Source of the DNA: Globodera rostochiensis
Taxonomy: Eukaryota; Nematoda; Chromadorea; Rhabditida; Heteroderidae
DNA: 64,000 nt
Assembly: GCA_018350325.1 (NCBI GenBank)
Contig: JAEVLN010000017.1
Coordinates: 1,202,666 to 1,266,665 of the forward strand
Direction of reading: 5' to 3'
Numbering within the stretch: position 1 is the first letter of the stretch; the number at the start of each line of letters is the position of its first letter. A model generated the notes under the pieces. It was not told where the DNA came from. It was given only the letters and a program-made list of their open reading frames with translations, and searched no databases. The position numbers and the translations under genes are program-made. Positions 52,840 to 64,000 of the stretch are shown here, piece after piece.

Positions 52840-54598
52840 TATTCATTCGTACCTTTAATTGACGTCCCGAAAAAGGGTATTAATAAAAAAAACAATTGAA
52901 TCACTTCGACATCTTTTGGTCGATTTCTATTTTCTTCTTTTTTTTTTACTCTTCAGTCGTTTTCCCTCGACTTCTTTCTGGCTACGCCCTTATCTCAAAA
53001 ATTTAAAGAATTCCAATCTGTATTTACTTTTAAGAAACGACAAGCGCAATTACCTTTATGTAGACAAATTTGTGACTCAATTTGCAAGCAGTACGGCAGG
53101 TTGATATGGACTTTTTAGGGGAGCAATTGATCAAAATCAATGAATCCAACAAGCAGAAATTATCAAATCTGAAAATAAGACATTAATACATGAGATTAGG
53201 GCAAGGGCTCGAGCATTGGGTTCAAACACAAAAATGTTGATTTTCAATTCTCGTCGAGAGCTTTATGCTGATGAAAACAAGTAAATTAAGCTGGCGAAAA
53301 TACGGCTTTGGTTTACTTAAAAGTTGTTTCATTAATTTTCAAAAATTTAAAGCGGTTCAAAAACCGCTTTAAACATTCAATTTTTATTTTCTATTGACAA
53401 ATTCATAATCAGTGCATCAAATAACATATTTTCATTAGAATAAAAATATTTTCTAAAAATTTTGACCAAAGGGTCCCCCTATGCTTTTTCAAAATTTGAA
53501 CCGGTTCAAAAAACCGGTTTAAATGCTCGTCCCAAATAAAGAAAACTATTAAAGTTTGTTTTGAGTGATTTTGAGCCTGGGAGCTCACTCCATATTAAAC
53601 CCGATCGATACCTGCGTTTCGTTGTAATTTTAAGTTTTTAAGTGATTTTACGGCCGAATTGTTTTTTGGAACATTTTAACAATGGGTAATTTTATTTACG
53701 CAATTCTAAGAAGTACTCGGGGGTTATCGAGGTCGCTGATCACGAATATTATCAGATTTATCATATGACATCGTCTAATACATGATTTCAACATCTATGA
53801 TTTTTGAAAATTTTTTCAAAAATTAATTTTAGCCTCAAAAGTATTTAAAAACACACTTCGTTCTACGGCCCAGAAAGCCACTAGAAACTATTTTGATTTT
53901 TTGAAAATTGTTCGAACCCGGGTCCGGGGTTCGAAATTGGCGGAATGGAGGTCACTTCGGGTTCTACGCCCCCGAATACGCCTAATAAAATATTTTATCT
54001 ATTTTAAAAAAATTTTTGTTTTTTTGACATTTTGTTGTTTTTGGCTGAGTTGACATTCCGTGGCTTTGACATTATGTGAGGCAGCGGTTTTTTACAGGGT
54101 AATTCTGGTTTTTTTGAAATATCAAAAATGCTTGAAAATTTTTGGTCTTAATTACGGCTAAAAACATGTTTTTCGTGGCACAACTCACCAAAACAAGGCT
54201 GCAGAAAAACAGGCAAAAACCTAAAATTCATCCCGACATACACAGCACCATGGTTGGCAGCGCTTTTTTATCAACTCAATTTCATTTTGCATCCCTGGGA
54301 GATTTGATTCAACGAGGGGTGTTTTGACAAAAGGGCCAAAAAGTGCCAATAATGACGCTATACGAACTCTGATTATGTATACTAGGGACAATCCAACTCG
54401 GGAATTTTTAAATTTTGCTTCATAATTGTCTTGACAATCGTTGTTTAATCTGGAAGAGCATTCTGATTCGTATGTATTGTATTTTATACAATATTCTTGA
54501 CCTTTTCAGATTTATTTTTTATTACCATAATAGCATAAAAAGTACCAAAAAATGTACATAATTTGTCACAACAGGGAAAAAATGAATGTATTGCAACA
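52840..54598. other. intergenic region upstream of the RS-rich gene
   Basis: No supported gene. Two short perfect hairpins occur, AAAGCGGTTCAAAAACCGCTTT near 53350 (shown here as AAAGCGG/CCGCTTT arms) and AACCGGTT...AACCGGTT near 53500. A GGGTCCGGGGTTCGAAATTG motif lies at about 53918-53937, also seen at 31630. The 54142-54327 frame has no partner exons. Confidence 0.4.
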
Positions 54599-57500
54599 TT
54601 AGGCAGAATCCGGGAACGGCAATTGATCGTCTAAAGTGTGACTGCCGCCATGTTGAGGACGTTCAATGACCAGATCAACGGCAGGAAGTGCAGGTTGCTT
54701 CTGTAAAGTTTGCGTTGTTGGGGTAGCACTCTCCACGCTTTGTTCAGCAGCTGCATTTGTTGAATTTGGCGTCGAATGTGCAGCTTGGGGTCCATGTTCA
54801 CTGTTCGAGGCAAGCGATGACATGATTATCATCTTCAGCTTCGCCTCATCATCTACATTTTGCATATCCTGTGATCCACCGACAATTGGCGCAGATTTAT
54901 TTTGAGCTGAACTTGTTGAATTTGAGCTGTTGTCCAATTTCAACGACGTCTGATCACTGTTGGCTTGATCCTCAGATTTATTTTGTGCCAAATTTGTGCT
55001 GTCATTCAAATGAACTTCACTTGTCTGACCACCACTGCCTTGAGTTGTCTGATCACCATTGCCTTGATCAGCGGTTTGTGTCGGATTTGTTGGTGACGGA
55101 TTTGTTGAATTTGCGTTGACGTTCAGATTCACTGAACCCTGATCACTATTGCCTTGAGATGTCTGGACACCATTGTCTTGAGTTATCTGAGCACCATTGC
55201 CTTGGTCAACGTTTTGTGCCGAATTTGTTGAATTTGCGTTGTCGTTCACATTCACTGAAGATCCCTGATCATTTTTGCCTTGAGTTGTCTGATCACCACT
55301 GCTTTGATCAGCTTGTGCCGAATTTGTTGAATTTGCGTTGTCGTTCACATTCGCTGATGGCGTCTGATCACTATTGCCTTGAGATGTCTGGACACCATTG
55401 CCTTGATCAGCGTTTTGTGCCGGATTTGTCGAATTTGCGTTGTCGTTCACATTCACTGATGACGTCTGATCACCACTGCCGTGATCAGCGGCTTGTGCCG
55501 GATTTGTCGAATTTGCGTTGTCGTTCACATTCACTATTGACGTCTGGACACCATTGCCTTGATCAGCGTTTTGTGCCGGATTTGTCGAATTTGCGTTGTC
55601 GTTCACATTCACTGATGACGTCTGATCACCACTGCCTTGATCATCTTGTGCCGGATTTGTCGAATTTGCGTTGTCGTTCACATTCACTGATGGCGTCTGA
55701 TCACTATTGCCTTGAGTTATCTGAGCACCATTGACTTGATCAGCGTTTTGTGCCGAATTTGTCGAATTTGCGTTGTCGTTCACATTTACTAAAGATCCCT
55801 GATCACTATTGCCTTGAGATGTCTGGGCACCATTGTCTTGAGTTATCTGAGCACCATTGACTTGATCAGCGTTTTGTGCCGAATTTGTCGAATTTGCGTT
55901 GTCGTTCACATTTACTAAAGATCCCTGATCACTATTGCCTTGAGATGTCTGGGCACTATTGCCTTGAGTTATCTGAGCACCATTGACTTGATCAGCGTTT
56001 TGTGCCGGATTTGTCGAATTTGCATTGTCGTTCACATTCACTGATGGCGTCTGATCACTATTGCCTTGAGATGTCTGATCACCACTGCCTTGATCAGCTT
56101 GTGCCGAATTTGTTGAATTTGCGTTGCCGTTCACATTCACTGATGGCGTCTGATCACTATTGCCTTGAGATGTCTGGACACCATTGCCTTGATCAGCGTT
56201 TTGTGCCGAATTTGTCGAATTTTCGTTGTCGTTCACATTCACTGATGGCGTCTGATCACTATTGCCTTGAGATGTCTGATCACCACTGCCTTGATCAGCT
56301 TGTGCCGAATTTGTTGAATTTGCGTTGCCGTTCACATTCACTGATGGCGTCTGATCACTATTGCCTTGAGATGTCTGGACACCATTGACTTGATCAGCGT
56401 TTTGTGCCGGATTTGTCGAATTTGCATTGTCGTTCACATTCACTGATGGCGTCTGATCACTATTGCCTTGAGATGTCTGATCATCACTGCCTTGATCAGC
56501 GGTTTGTGCCATATTTGTGATGGTCGTCTGCTGGCTTGTTTCTTCTGGTAAATTCACAAGCGTTGTTTGATCAGAAAATGGGGAAGTTGTTTCTGTTGTT
56601 GCATTTGTTGTCTGCTCATTCGTTGTTCCATCTGTTGTTGATGTTTCAACTGTCGCTGAGCTTGAATCATCCTAAATCATTAAACAAATTTTGAAAAGTC
56701 ATTTTTATTTTTTAGCGTCACATTTTGTTGTTCTGTTGTTGGCAGTTTAGAGGATGTCGTTAATTCGCCATCAGCTGATGTTTGAGCATTGGGAATTTCT
56801 GTGAATTTTGCCTCATTTGACGGAACGGATGTTGTTGCTGCTATTGTACTGCTTTCATTCTTTTTTTATAAATTAGAGAATTTAATTTTATAATTTAAAA
56901 TAACATTTTTACCCCTTTAGCATTTTCTGCGTGAGAGTTGCTTGGATGGTTAACACATTGATTGAGAAAGGCCAAAATTGTTGAATCAAACCTTAAAAAA
57001 CATTATTATTATCATACAATTCGAACATAAAATGTAATAAAAAATAAACAAACGCACAAATTCTGTCGGAAGCCGACAAAAATTCGATTTGTGTCGCCAA
57101 TGTACGCCATCAGCTCGTCCTTGCTGTAATCGGTGCTCATTGAAACAGCGAATTTTTGAATGTTTTGTTGTCTCAATTTTTTCCCGATTTCCATTGTGTG
57201 TGGCCACAATTCGTGCCCGTGCCCATCGCTGATCAGTACGAAAACCTTTGAATAAAATACAAATTAAATTTTAAAAAAAAAGATAATTTAAAAAACCTTT
57301 AAAGCTCCATTCCGGCCGAATTTTTCCAGTTCCGTTTGGCCCATTTGAATTGCGTCACAAATTTGTGTGATCCTTTTAAAGAAATGAATTTAATTTATAA
57401 TTGTTTAAAAGCTTTTATTGGCCAAGTGATTTACCCTCCACTGAATTGGATTTGTTCGACTTTTTGAATCATTTCAGCGCGATTCAGCTCGTCCCGAAGC

Positions 57501-59186
57501 GAAAATGCCATCGATGGCCGTTCAGCAAAATGAATCAGACTGACACGGAGCATTTTGTCCTCAATTGGCTTTCGCATTTCCGACAAAATGCTCTTCACCA
57601 ACGAAACTTCGTTGTCAAATGTGTGATAAATTGAGCCACTAGTGTCTAACAAGAGCACAAGATCGATCTAAATTTGAAAATTAGTAAAATTTTTCAAAAA
57701 TTTGTTGGGACAGTCTCAAAATATTTTTAAAATTTGGAGGTATATTTAGGTAGGCTTAAAAATGTTCATGTCTTTGTCTTTTTATGCTAATTTTTAAAAT
57801 TTAAATGTTGAGCCAAAGATATAAAAACCTTAAAAATATTTTATTTTAATGAATTTAAGCACTTTTAAATGGTCATTTAAATTCAATCTATGTTTATTTA
57901 ATTTTGTTTATAAATATTTTGAACATACTTTTCCTGAATTTGCTGGCCCACACTCAAATTTGACAATTGCATTCGATTTTCCGATTTGTTTTCGAACAAT
58001 TTCCACAGGCTTTTTCGCGTCAATTTTTGAACTTGGCTTTTCTGACACTAATCTAACCGGTTGTTCTACCGGCGCCACATCATCACTCTTTTCCTTGGCA
58101 AAATTTGTAACTGTTGGCGGAGAGGGAAATGGACAAGAATCAATTTCCTAAATAAATTTAAGCAAATTAATTTAAAAAATTAAAATTTGCAATAAATTTG
58201 CCTCATCCAGCGCATCCAAAAACTGTTGGCTGTCCTGCTCAAAGGCGAAAACTCGTCTCCGTTCTCCCGTATAGTCAGACAGTTTTGCCAGCGCCGGAGG
58301 CGTTTTTCCACCAGCAATTGCAAAAATGGACACTTTCAATTTGGACAGACGGGCACTTAAATTTTATTCAAAGTTAAATTTAATGTGCATTTTTGTAATT
58401 CCATTAAAAAAAGATTTAGATAATTTAAATAATGAAAAGGCAAAATTACCTTGCTGAAAGTGTTTCGGATGCCATATCCGTGTTATGTCCATCATGCACA
58501 AGCAATATCACACTTTGGGCCTGTGGCATTTTTTCCACAACACTTCGGCCTTCATTTAGAGCCTTTAAATTATAATGTTTTAATAAAAAATATTATGAAA
58601 AATAAAACTTTAGCTGGCGATGTTTCGTGAATTGTTGTCATTGAAAGCCCTTCAATTTGTCCGGTAATCTGTAAACATTTTAAATAGTTAAATTATTAAC
58701 TTTTAAAATAGTCTAAAATATTTATTATTTAGGTACTTCTTCAATGTTAGTCGATTGTAATTTGTCGATGGGTGTCCGATGAAAAATAATCAGCTCATAA
58801 AAGCGTTGTCTTCCGAATGAGAATCGGTCAATGTTTCTGAGAATTTTATTTATAAAATGAATTATATAATATGAAATTAAATTTATATTATTGCCTCAAT
58901 GTTTTGATGAGACGGTCTTTCTGTTGTTGAAAATCGACTTGGTTTTCCGGGCTGACATCGAAAAGAACGACCGTTTGAAGAACAGATGAACGGTTTTTTG
59001 ACGGGCATTCTAAATTAAATTTTAATAAAAATATAAACTTTTAAATTTAATTCAAAAATTTGTGAGACCATTTTCGGCTGAAGAAATTGAAACTTTTGGT
59101 GCAGCCGTTGTCTCCACACCGATCTTATGGAAATAGGCCAGAAGAATAAACGACAGAACAAATGTGTGATGATTATACTTCTTCAT
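54599..59186 (-). CDS. secreted protein with two vWA domains and long Asn/Gln/Ser-rich repeat tail
   Basis: The start is at 59186 with a signal peptide (HHTFVLSFILLAYFHKIG). About thirteen exons follow on the minus strand: roughly 59186-59069, 59008-58902, 58837-58733, 58668-58612, 58564-58453, 58357-58200, 58145-57931, 57667-57433, 57372-57296, 57247-57060, 56996-56930, 56866-56718 and 56672-54599. The first vWA domain (SVLQTVVLFDVSPENQVDF to LLVHDGHNTD, then SIFAIAGGKTPPALAKLSDY) lacks the full DxSxS metal site. The second (IDLVLLLDTSGSIYHTFDNE, VFVLISDGHGHE, KFAVSMSTDYSKDELMAYIG) keeps it. Thr/Ser-rich linkers follow, then one 2-kb exon of about thirteen imperfect units around NVNDNANSTNPAQNADQGNG and QTSQGNSDQ. 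The C-terminus is unique (PQHGGSHTLDDQLPFPDSA). Adhesion or matrix binding is inferred from the vWA domains. No transmembrane anchor was seen. Confidence 0.8.
55085..56510 (-). repeat. ~100-bp coding repeat array in the vWA gene
   Basis: Units of about 90-105 bases encode NVNDNANSTN(P/S)AQ(N)ADQ followed by one to three of the modules GNGVQTSQ, GSGDQT, GNSDQTPSV and GNGAQITQD. Units vary in module number, so the array is a higher-order mosaic. The opposite strand is open in places because of the repeat composition. Confidence 0.88.
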
Positions 59187-60590
59187 GCGGGCGGTGGGGC
59201 GTCTAAATTATCAAAAATTTAATTTAATGCTAAATTTTGTTGAATAATTTTAAAAATGTTAAATTCTTTGTGTAGTTAATAAATTTGTGTTATTTATTAT
59301 TGTGCGCTTTGTTCAGCCAATTCTCCGTGACATTTATTCCTCCTCCCTATATAAGCAAGTCCGGACAGTCTCCGATCGGTGGCCAAAAAAATTTGTCGCG
59401 CATATTCTTCCTTTTGCTTCATAATCCCCCAATTAGGGGGGGAGCTCCCCCCCCCCCAGCAATTGCCAGAATCGGACATTTTATGAGACATATCGCCACA
59501 CATTCCTCCCAACGAACACTTTTGTTTTGTTCGTCCACAAATCCTCCGATAAAAGAAGTTCCATCCATCCATCGTCGCGCGATCGTTAATAACACTGATC
59601 GCCACCGGCCCCGATCATCGACAACTTTTTTGTTCGCTGATTTCGATATGTTGGTTGTGTTGCACAACTGCGCGACTGGTCCTCCTTGCGCGTCTGTCGT
59701 CGTTGTACAAGCAGCACGACGCTCCAACAGAACTTAAACGGGTTAACCGACGATGATCGCAACAAAAATTGGGCCAAATACGAAATTTTTTATGATCGGT
59801 GTGTTCACATGTCCATCGACAGAACCGGGTCAGCGCGCTTCTGATCAAAGTATTTATTAATCAGTGAACAATTTTTTGCTTTATCCATTTGAGTTGGAGA
59901 AAGGCTCAGATGTTGGCAAAAAAATAATTGCTTTTGATTTCTGGCTGAATCCTCCAAATGATGGTTTTCGGAATCGAAAATACCTGTCATGTGATTCAAC
60001 CATCTTATTTTTCTCCATCATTTTCATCAACATTATACACATAGATTTAAATAGCATTAAATAAATTAAAAATGAATGGTTAATTTAAATGACATCGAAA
60101 AAAATGTTGTTCACATTTCCTAAATCCATACTGTTCAAAATAAGACAGTTTTTCATTTTTTAATGATATTATTCATTAATGCAATTTTGAAATATCCGTC
60201 AGTTTCTGTCTTTTCGTGAATTTTAAACGGTGACCGAAGGTTTCGTCAATTTTGTCAATAAACGTTTCGTCAATAAACGTAACATTTCGACTGGACTCAA
60301 ACCCTGCAGCTGAATTCAAACAATATCTTGAAAATAATTTTTTCCATTTTTCTATTAACAAACATTCATTCAGACTTCGAATAAAAACTGCAGAATTTTG
60401 CCCATTTTTTTGTTTGAGGGGAGGAGGCTTTTTGAAGATTTGACGACATTTGTTGTTACGGTACTATAAAATTTTAGAATTTTACCCTAAAAAATTTCAA
60501 TGAAATAAAACGAATTTAAAAAAAACAAAAAATTACAGTATTTTTAAAATTTTGGTTGCAAATTTCTTAACAAATTGATTGGTCGTCCCG
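59187..60590. other. intergenic region upstream of the vWA gene, with open frames of unknown status
   Basis: 59285-59737 (+) and 59297-59727 (-) are open on both strands in a GC-richer patch that also has a C run at 59449-59459. I see no domain, signal peptide or splice partner that decides between them, so I do not call a gene. A duplicated TCGTCAATAAACGTTTCGTC motif lies at about 60243-60280. The rest is AT-rich. Confidence 0.35.
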
Positions 60591-61275
60591 GGAGGAGGGG
60601 GGGGGGGGGGTGAAACCGGGGAACGGGGACAGCAAACCGGGAATCCCCGTTTTCGGGGATGAGCAAACCGGATGGGCAAAGCCCAAAATCCATTTTTAGG
60701 GTGCATTTAAAAAAATGCTATTTTATTGTATCTTTTTTAAAATCAAAGTCAAACTAAAAATTCACCCCTAAAAAAGTCTGTTTCTTGGACCAAAAATGCA
60801 CCCCAAAAGATCGATATTTTCAGAAATGTTTTTTATTTATATTTTAAAATTTTCCAAAACGTGAAAAATATTAATTTACAATGAAAAACCAGCCCTATTT
60901 ATAGTAAGGACCGGATTTATATGTTTTTAAATTTTTTTTCCTGAGTTGGCCTTGCTTTGAAATGTACGAAAATCATGTTTTAAAATCACAGAGATTGTTT
61001 TTCATCGAGTTAAAAAAAAACATATTTTACATATTTTTGGGGGTTAGCAAAAATATATTACATATTTCGGCACTTTTCAAAAATTCCTTAAGAAAAATGC
61101 AATAAAAACGGAAAATGCACCCCTAAAAATCGACTTTTCCAAATTTTCAAAAAAATGCAAAAAATTGACATTTTTCGAGACCAAAAAATCTGCATCAAAA
61201 ACACCCCTAAATCTCCAATTCTTTAGCACATATTTCGCGATTTTTAGCACATATAAATCCGATCAGGGCCCCATT
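60591..61275. mobile_element. composite of dispersed repeats including a degenerate TAGGGC-type element
   Basis: A G run at 60598-60612 is followed by AACCGGGGAACGGGGACAGC and CCGGGAATCCCCGTTTTCGG words. 60902-61272 then matches the TAGGGC family in order: ACCGGATTTATATGTTTTTA at the left, CCTGAGTTGGCCTTGCTTTG, and AGCACATATAAATCCGATCA plus GGGCCCC at the right. It includes the inverse 50-bp module at 61085-61140 (GCACCCCTAAAAATCGACTT). Confidence 0.55.
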
Positions 61276-64000
61276 TATTAGACATTTTTCAAGATTTGTT
61301 CAATAAATCCAATCAACACAGATGCAGACAATTAAAAGTTCATCATGTCATATTTTATTCAGCAGCAATTGTTCGTTCGTCGCCCTTCGGCAGCAGCGCT
61401 CGACGACTGTTAGGGCTCCATAAAGTCGCCTGGGAAAGTGCTAAAAACGCGGGGGATGGACAACGACGACGACGACGAAGTTGTTGATCATCCGCCGCCG
61501 ATCGGTGGAATGAAATGACCCCTCGTTGAACGAACGACTCGAATCTCTCAATAAAAGTAGCCAAACGACAACATCGTCAGGAACAAATACAATATTATTG
61601 TTGAGTCTTGATTATGCATAAAAAATAAAAAATTCCTTTTTTTAAAGGTTTTTGCTGTTCGTTATCAAATCAATAAGCTATGAATCTTATTAAATTTAAA
61701 TTACATATTTATCCCGCATTAAAAATCCCGTTTTATGCGCAAAAGAACTAAAAGTAATCATAAAATGAAAATCCAAGAAGTTTTCCAACTATTTTGAAAG
61801 ACTTCTGTGTTTTTACACCAAAACCCTCCCCCCCCCCCCGGGTGACTTGGCGGCACTTTCAAAGGCAAGTGACAGAACGAAAGAATGAATCGGGTCACCC
61901 ACCACCTTAGGGTGCTTAGGAGGGCGGGGGTGTTCTACTCAATTTTATGACTTTCCCATGGCCGTTCGATCAAGCAGACACAATTTATTTTGGTTCAAGC
62001 CATTGAACAGGTTCTGTACATTTTAGAAGGGATACTGTATGTCATTTCTTCCATCACTCTTACTGTACCTATATTGTAAAAATTTAATGCGGAGCAATAA
62101 ATGTATTTGTAAATGCTTTGCATGTCAGTAGTGGCATTGTTAGTCAAATATTCACATTCATGTCACAAATACACCCACAACATGTGCTGCTCTTCGCACC
62201 CCAAATCCAAATGGGAATGGGAAACTCAAACAAATCCCCCCCTTAAATAGCGATTCATCGTCCATTGGCTACCGAAGGTTTGACTTGTAAATGATGGTTC
62301 ATGTTCTTGGATTACCACCACTCAGCCTGAGAATAGTCACCAAATCACCCAATATATAATCAAAGAAAGATCGTTTTCCTTGCATTTATTTTTTAACCAT
62401 AATTAATATATATTTTAATTATTCATAGACTTGAGTGTTTATTACTTTAAAAATGGGTTTCATAAAATAGTGAAATAGCCCATTTTACTCAATTTTTTTG
62501 GACCTAGGCTTACAATTTGCATAATAAATCGATCGTCTCCTTCCTACCTCACTATCAAGGACATTGGAGCTGCAAATCGCTTCGTCTTTTTTTTGTGCGG
62601 TTGGACGGTCGATTTGGTTCATTTAAAAACGAGGCATTTCCCCGTCCCCCGTCCCCCGGGGGGTTCGATTTCGATCCATTCATTCATTTTTCACTATTTT
62701 CGCCCTTTTGCATTTTCCGACCGTCGCCGTTCGTCCTTCGGACGCTCGCTCCCTATTCCAATTTGAAGATTGGGTGGGTCGGTGGGTACACCGAGGACGG
62801 GACGGACAACACAAAATCCATCCGCCCGCCGACTGTCATTTTTTCCGTTAAAAACCGGGCTATTAAACTCATTTCAAGCATTAAAACTTTCGAATTTCTA
62901 TCCTATTAGCAGATATTCTGTTGTGAATTGTTCATTTCAACATCATAAATAAGCATTATTAGGCAATTGCCATAGAGTTGGGCTTTTGGCACTTTAACTA
63001 AAAGTGTAAACATTAACTTGCTAATCTGGACCATTCATTAATTGGCAATAAGCAAAAAAAAAATTATTGCCTTTAGGGAATAAAAACAAAATGATAACTA
63101 AAACTAATGTACTAACCCATCAATTTACTCAATTATTATGGCATTTAAACAAAAACAACAAAAAAATTCGTTTATAAAATGCATACATATTTTCCATATT
63201 TTTTTCCCATTCCGCTTCTGCTGCTGATGTGATGTACATTTTGTGCTCTGCAACGCCACCACTCGCTTATTTCGCATTTTAGTTTTGATGTTGTGTCATC
63301 ACTTCTGGGAAAGTAAGAGGAGGTGGTTGGTTATATGGGGAGGGGGGATGGGGGGGGTACTTTTTGTTGAAATTATTATTATTCTCCATTTAACGTTCAT
63401 TTTTTCTTTCTTCACGAATCGAATTGTTGTTGTTGCTGAGATTATCTCTTCGACACATCTTTTTCCTGGCAGCCCCCCGAGAAAAGCGCATTTTTCGCTG
63501 ATATATTTCAATGGTCGGGGATATAAATGATAATTCACATAAACCATTTTCTTTATTTTTTTTATGGATTTTTAATGTCAAATGTTTTAATTTGTGAACA
63601 AAACGTTTAGGAAATCTTAGAAAAAATGGGGAAAAAAATCTAGGTAACTAACTAACCAACTCTTTCAAATGCCTGAATTTGTAAATTTCACTGAATTTTT
63701 TCAGAAATGCCCCGGCATTTTGTTGGGAATCATTTGGTGTAAACTTTAAATTGTTCCCCATTTCCTATCCCACATTTGCATTCTCCCACAATTCTTTCCC
63801 ACACTCATCAACATGACACACACAATGGCTGTACAGATTTGAAAAGATGGATAGGCAGGAGGCAGGCATGCATTCTGTGGTTTGCTGGTTGGTGTACAGC
63901 TCCAAGTCTATGCCATAAAATGGGCGAGTTGTGAATGAACCCGATTCAGACCTAGGCTTAGGCTTAGGCTTGTGCCCCCGACCCTTCGGGGGCTGGAATG
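61276..64000. other. gene-poor right end of the window
   Basis: No gene can be supported. 61355-61564 (-), 62517-62909 (+) and 63243-63547 (both strands) are open but lack family features and splice structure. C and G runs occur at about 61829-61840, 62640-62665 and 63335-63358. A TTAGGC run lies at 63953-63971, and a GCCCCCGA/TCGGGGGC hairpin at about 63973-63992. The sequence may contain introns or UTR of a gene outside the window. Confidence 0.4.

Noticed and set aside
54871..56388. Plus-strand Cys/His-rich open frames (CRSHSLMASDHYCLEMSGHH type)
   Set aside because: They arise from the repeat of the vWA gene read backwards, are broken by stops at several points and have no start, signal or splice context.
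62517..62909. 130-residue plus-strand open frame
   Set aside because: Composition is biased by Phe/Pro/Ser from T- and C-rich DNA; no signal peptide, domain or intron structure was seen.

Overview
This window is nematode nuclear DNA: AT-rich non-coding sequence with more GC-rich exons, many short introns ending in TTTCAG/TTTTAG, and gene families restricted to or typical of nematodes. These are a DC-STAMP/SPE-42-type sperm membrane protein, a MLT-10-like moulting protein with its LSP-repeat tail, and two seven-pass chemoreceptors (sre-like and srsx-like). Interstitial TTAGGC tracts match the nematode telomere unit. Two phase-consistent GC-AG introns recall the cyst nematodes (Globodera/Heterodera), but this is only a hint and I do not assign a species. 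No bacterial, viral or CRISPR features were seen.

Layout, left to right. 1-256 is the 3' end of an unrecognised plus-strand gene. 764-7290 (+) is a 17-exon DC-STAMP-domain protein with a C-terminal C4C4 RING. 9026-11305 (-) is an sre-like receptor with a possible frameshift. 12804-16474 (+) is a 10-exon secreted protein with a MAM-like domain. 17334-22150 (+) is a MLT-10-like protein. 22798-27283 is a cluster of small secreted-peptide candidates: two plus-strand paralogues, each of five phase-0 exons, enclose two more speculative minus-strand genes and a 28-bp minisatellite. 27706-27777 (-) is tRNA-Gln(CTG). 28683-31345 (+) is an srsx-like receptor. 32324-32664 (-) is a small single-pass membrane protein. 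33462-45090 (+) reads as one 23-exon gene for a predicted secreted protein of about 2,398 residues that I cannot assign to a family. 47324-52839 (-) is an RS- and Lys/Arg-rich nuclear protein. 54599-59186 (-) is a secreted protein with two vWA domains and a very long Asn/Gln/Ser repeat tail. 59187-64000 has no gene I can support.

The space between and inside genes is full of short non-autonomous elements. At least three foldback families recur, in introns and intergenic DNA: TAGGGC...GCCCTA, a CCGGGAC-rich family and a GATCGAGATT-rich family. A roughly 50-bp module recurs in both orientations, and there are many G/C homopolymer runs and several minisatellites. Nothing suggests an operon or a shared pathway. 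Common themes are secretion (MAM-like, six-Cys peptides, giant protein, vWA) and membrane signalling (two GPCRs, DC-STAMP). Exon models were built by hand from splice signals and reading phase; models described as phase-consistent close in frame from first to last exon listed.
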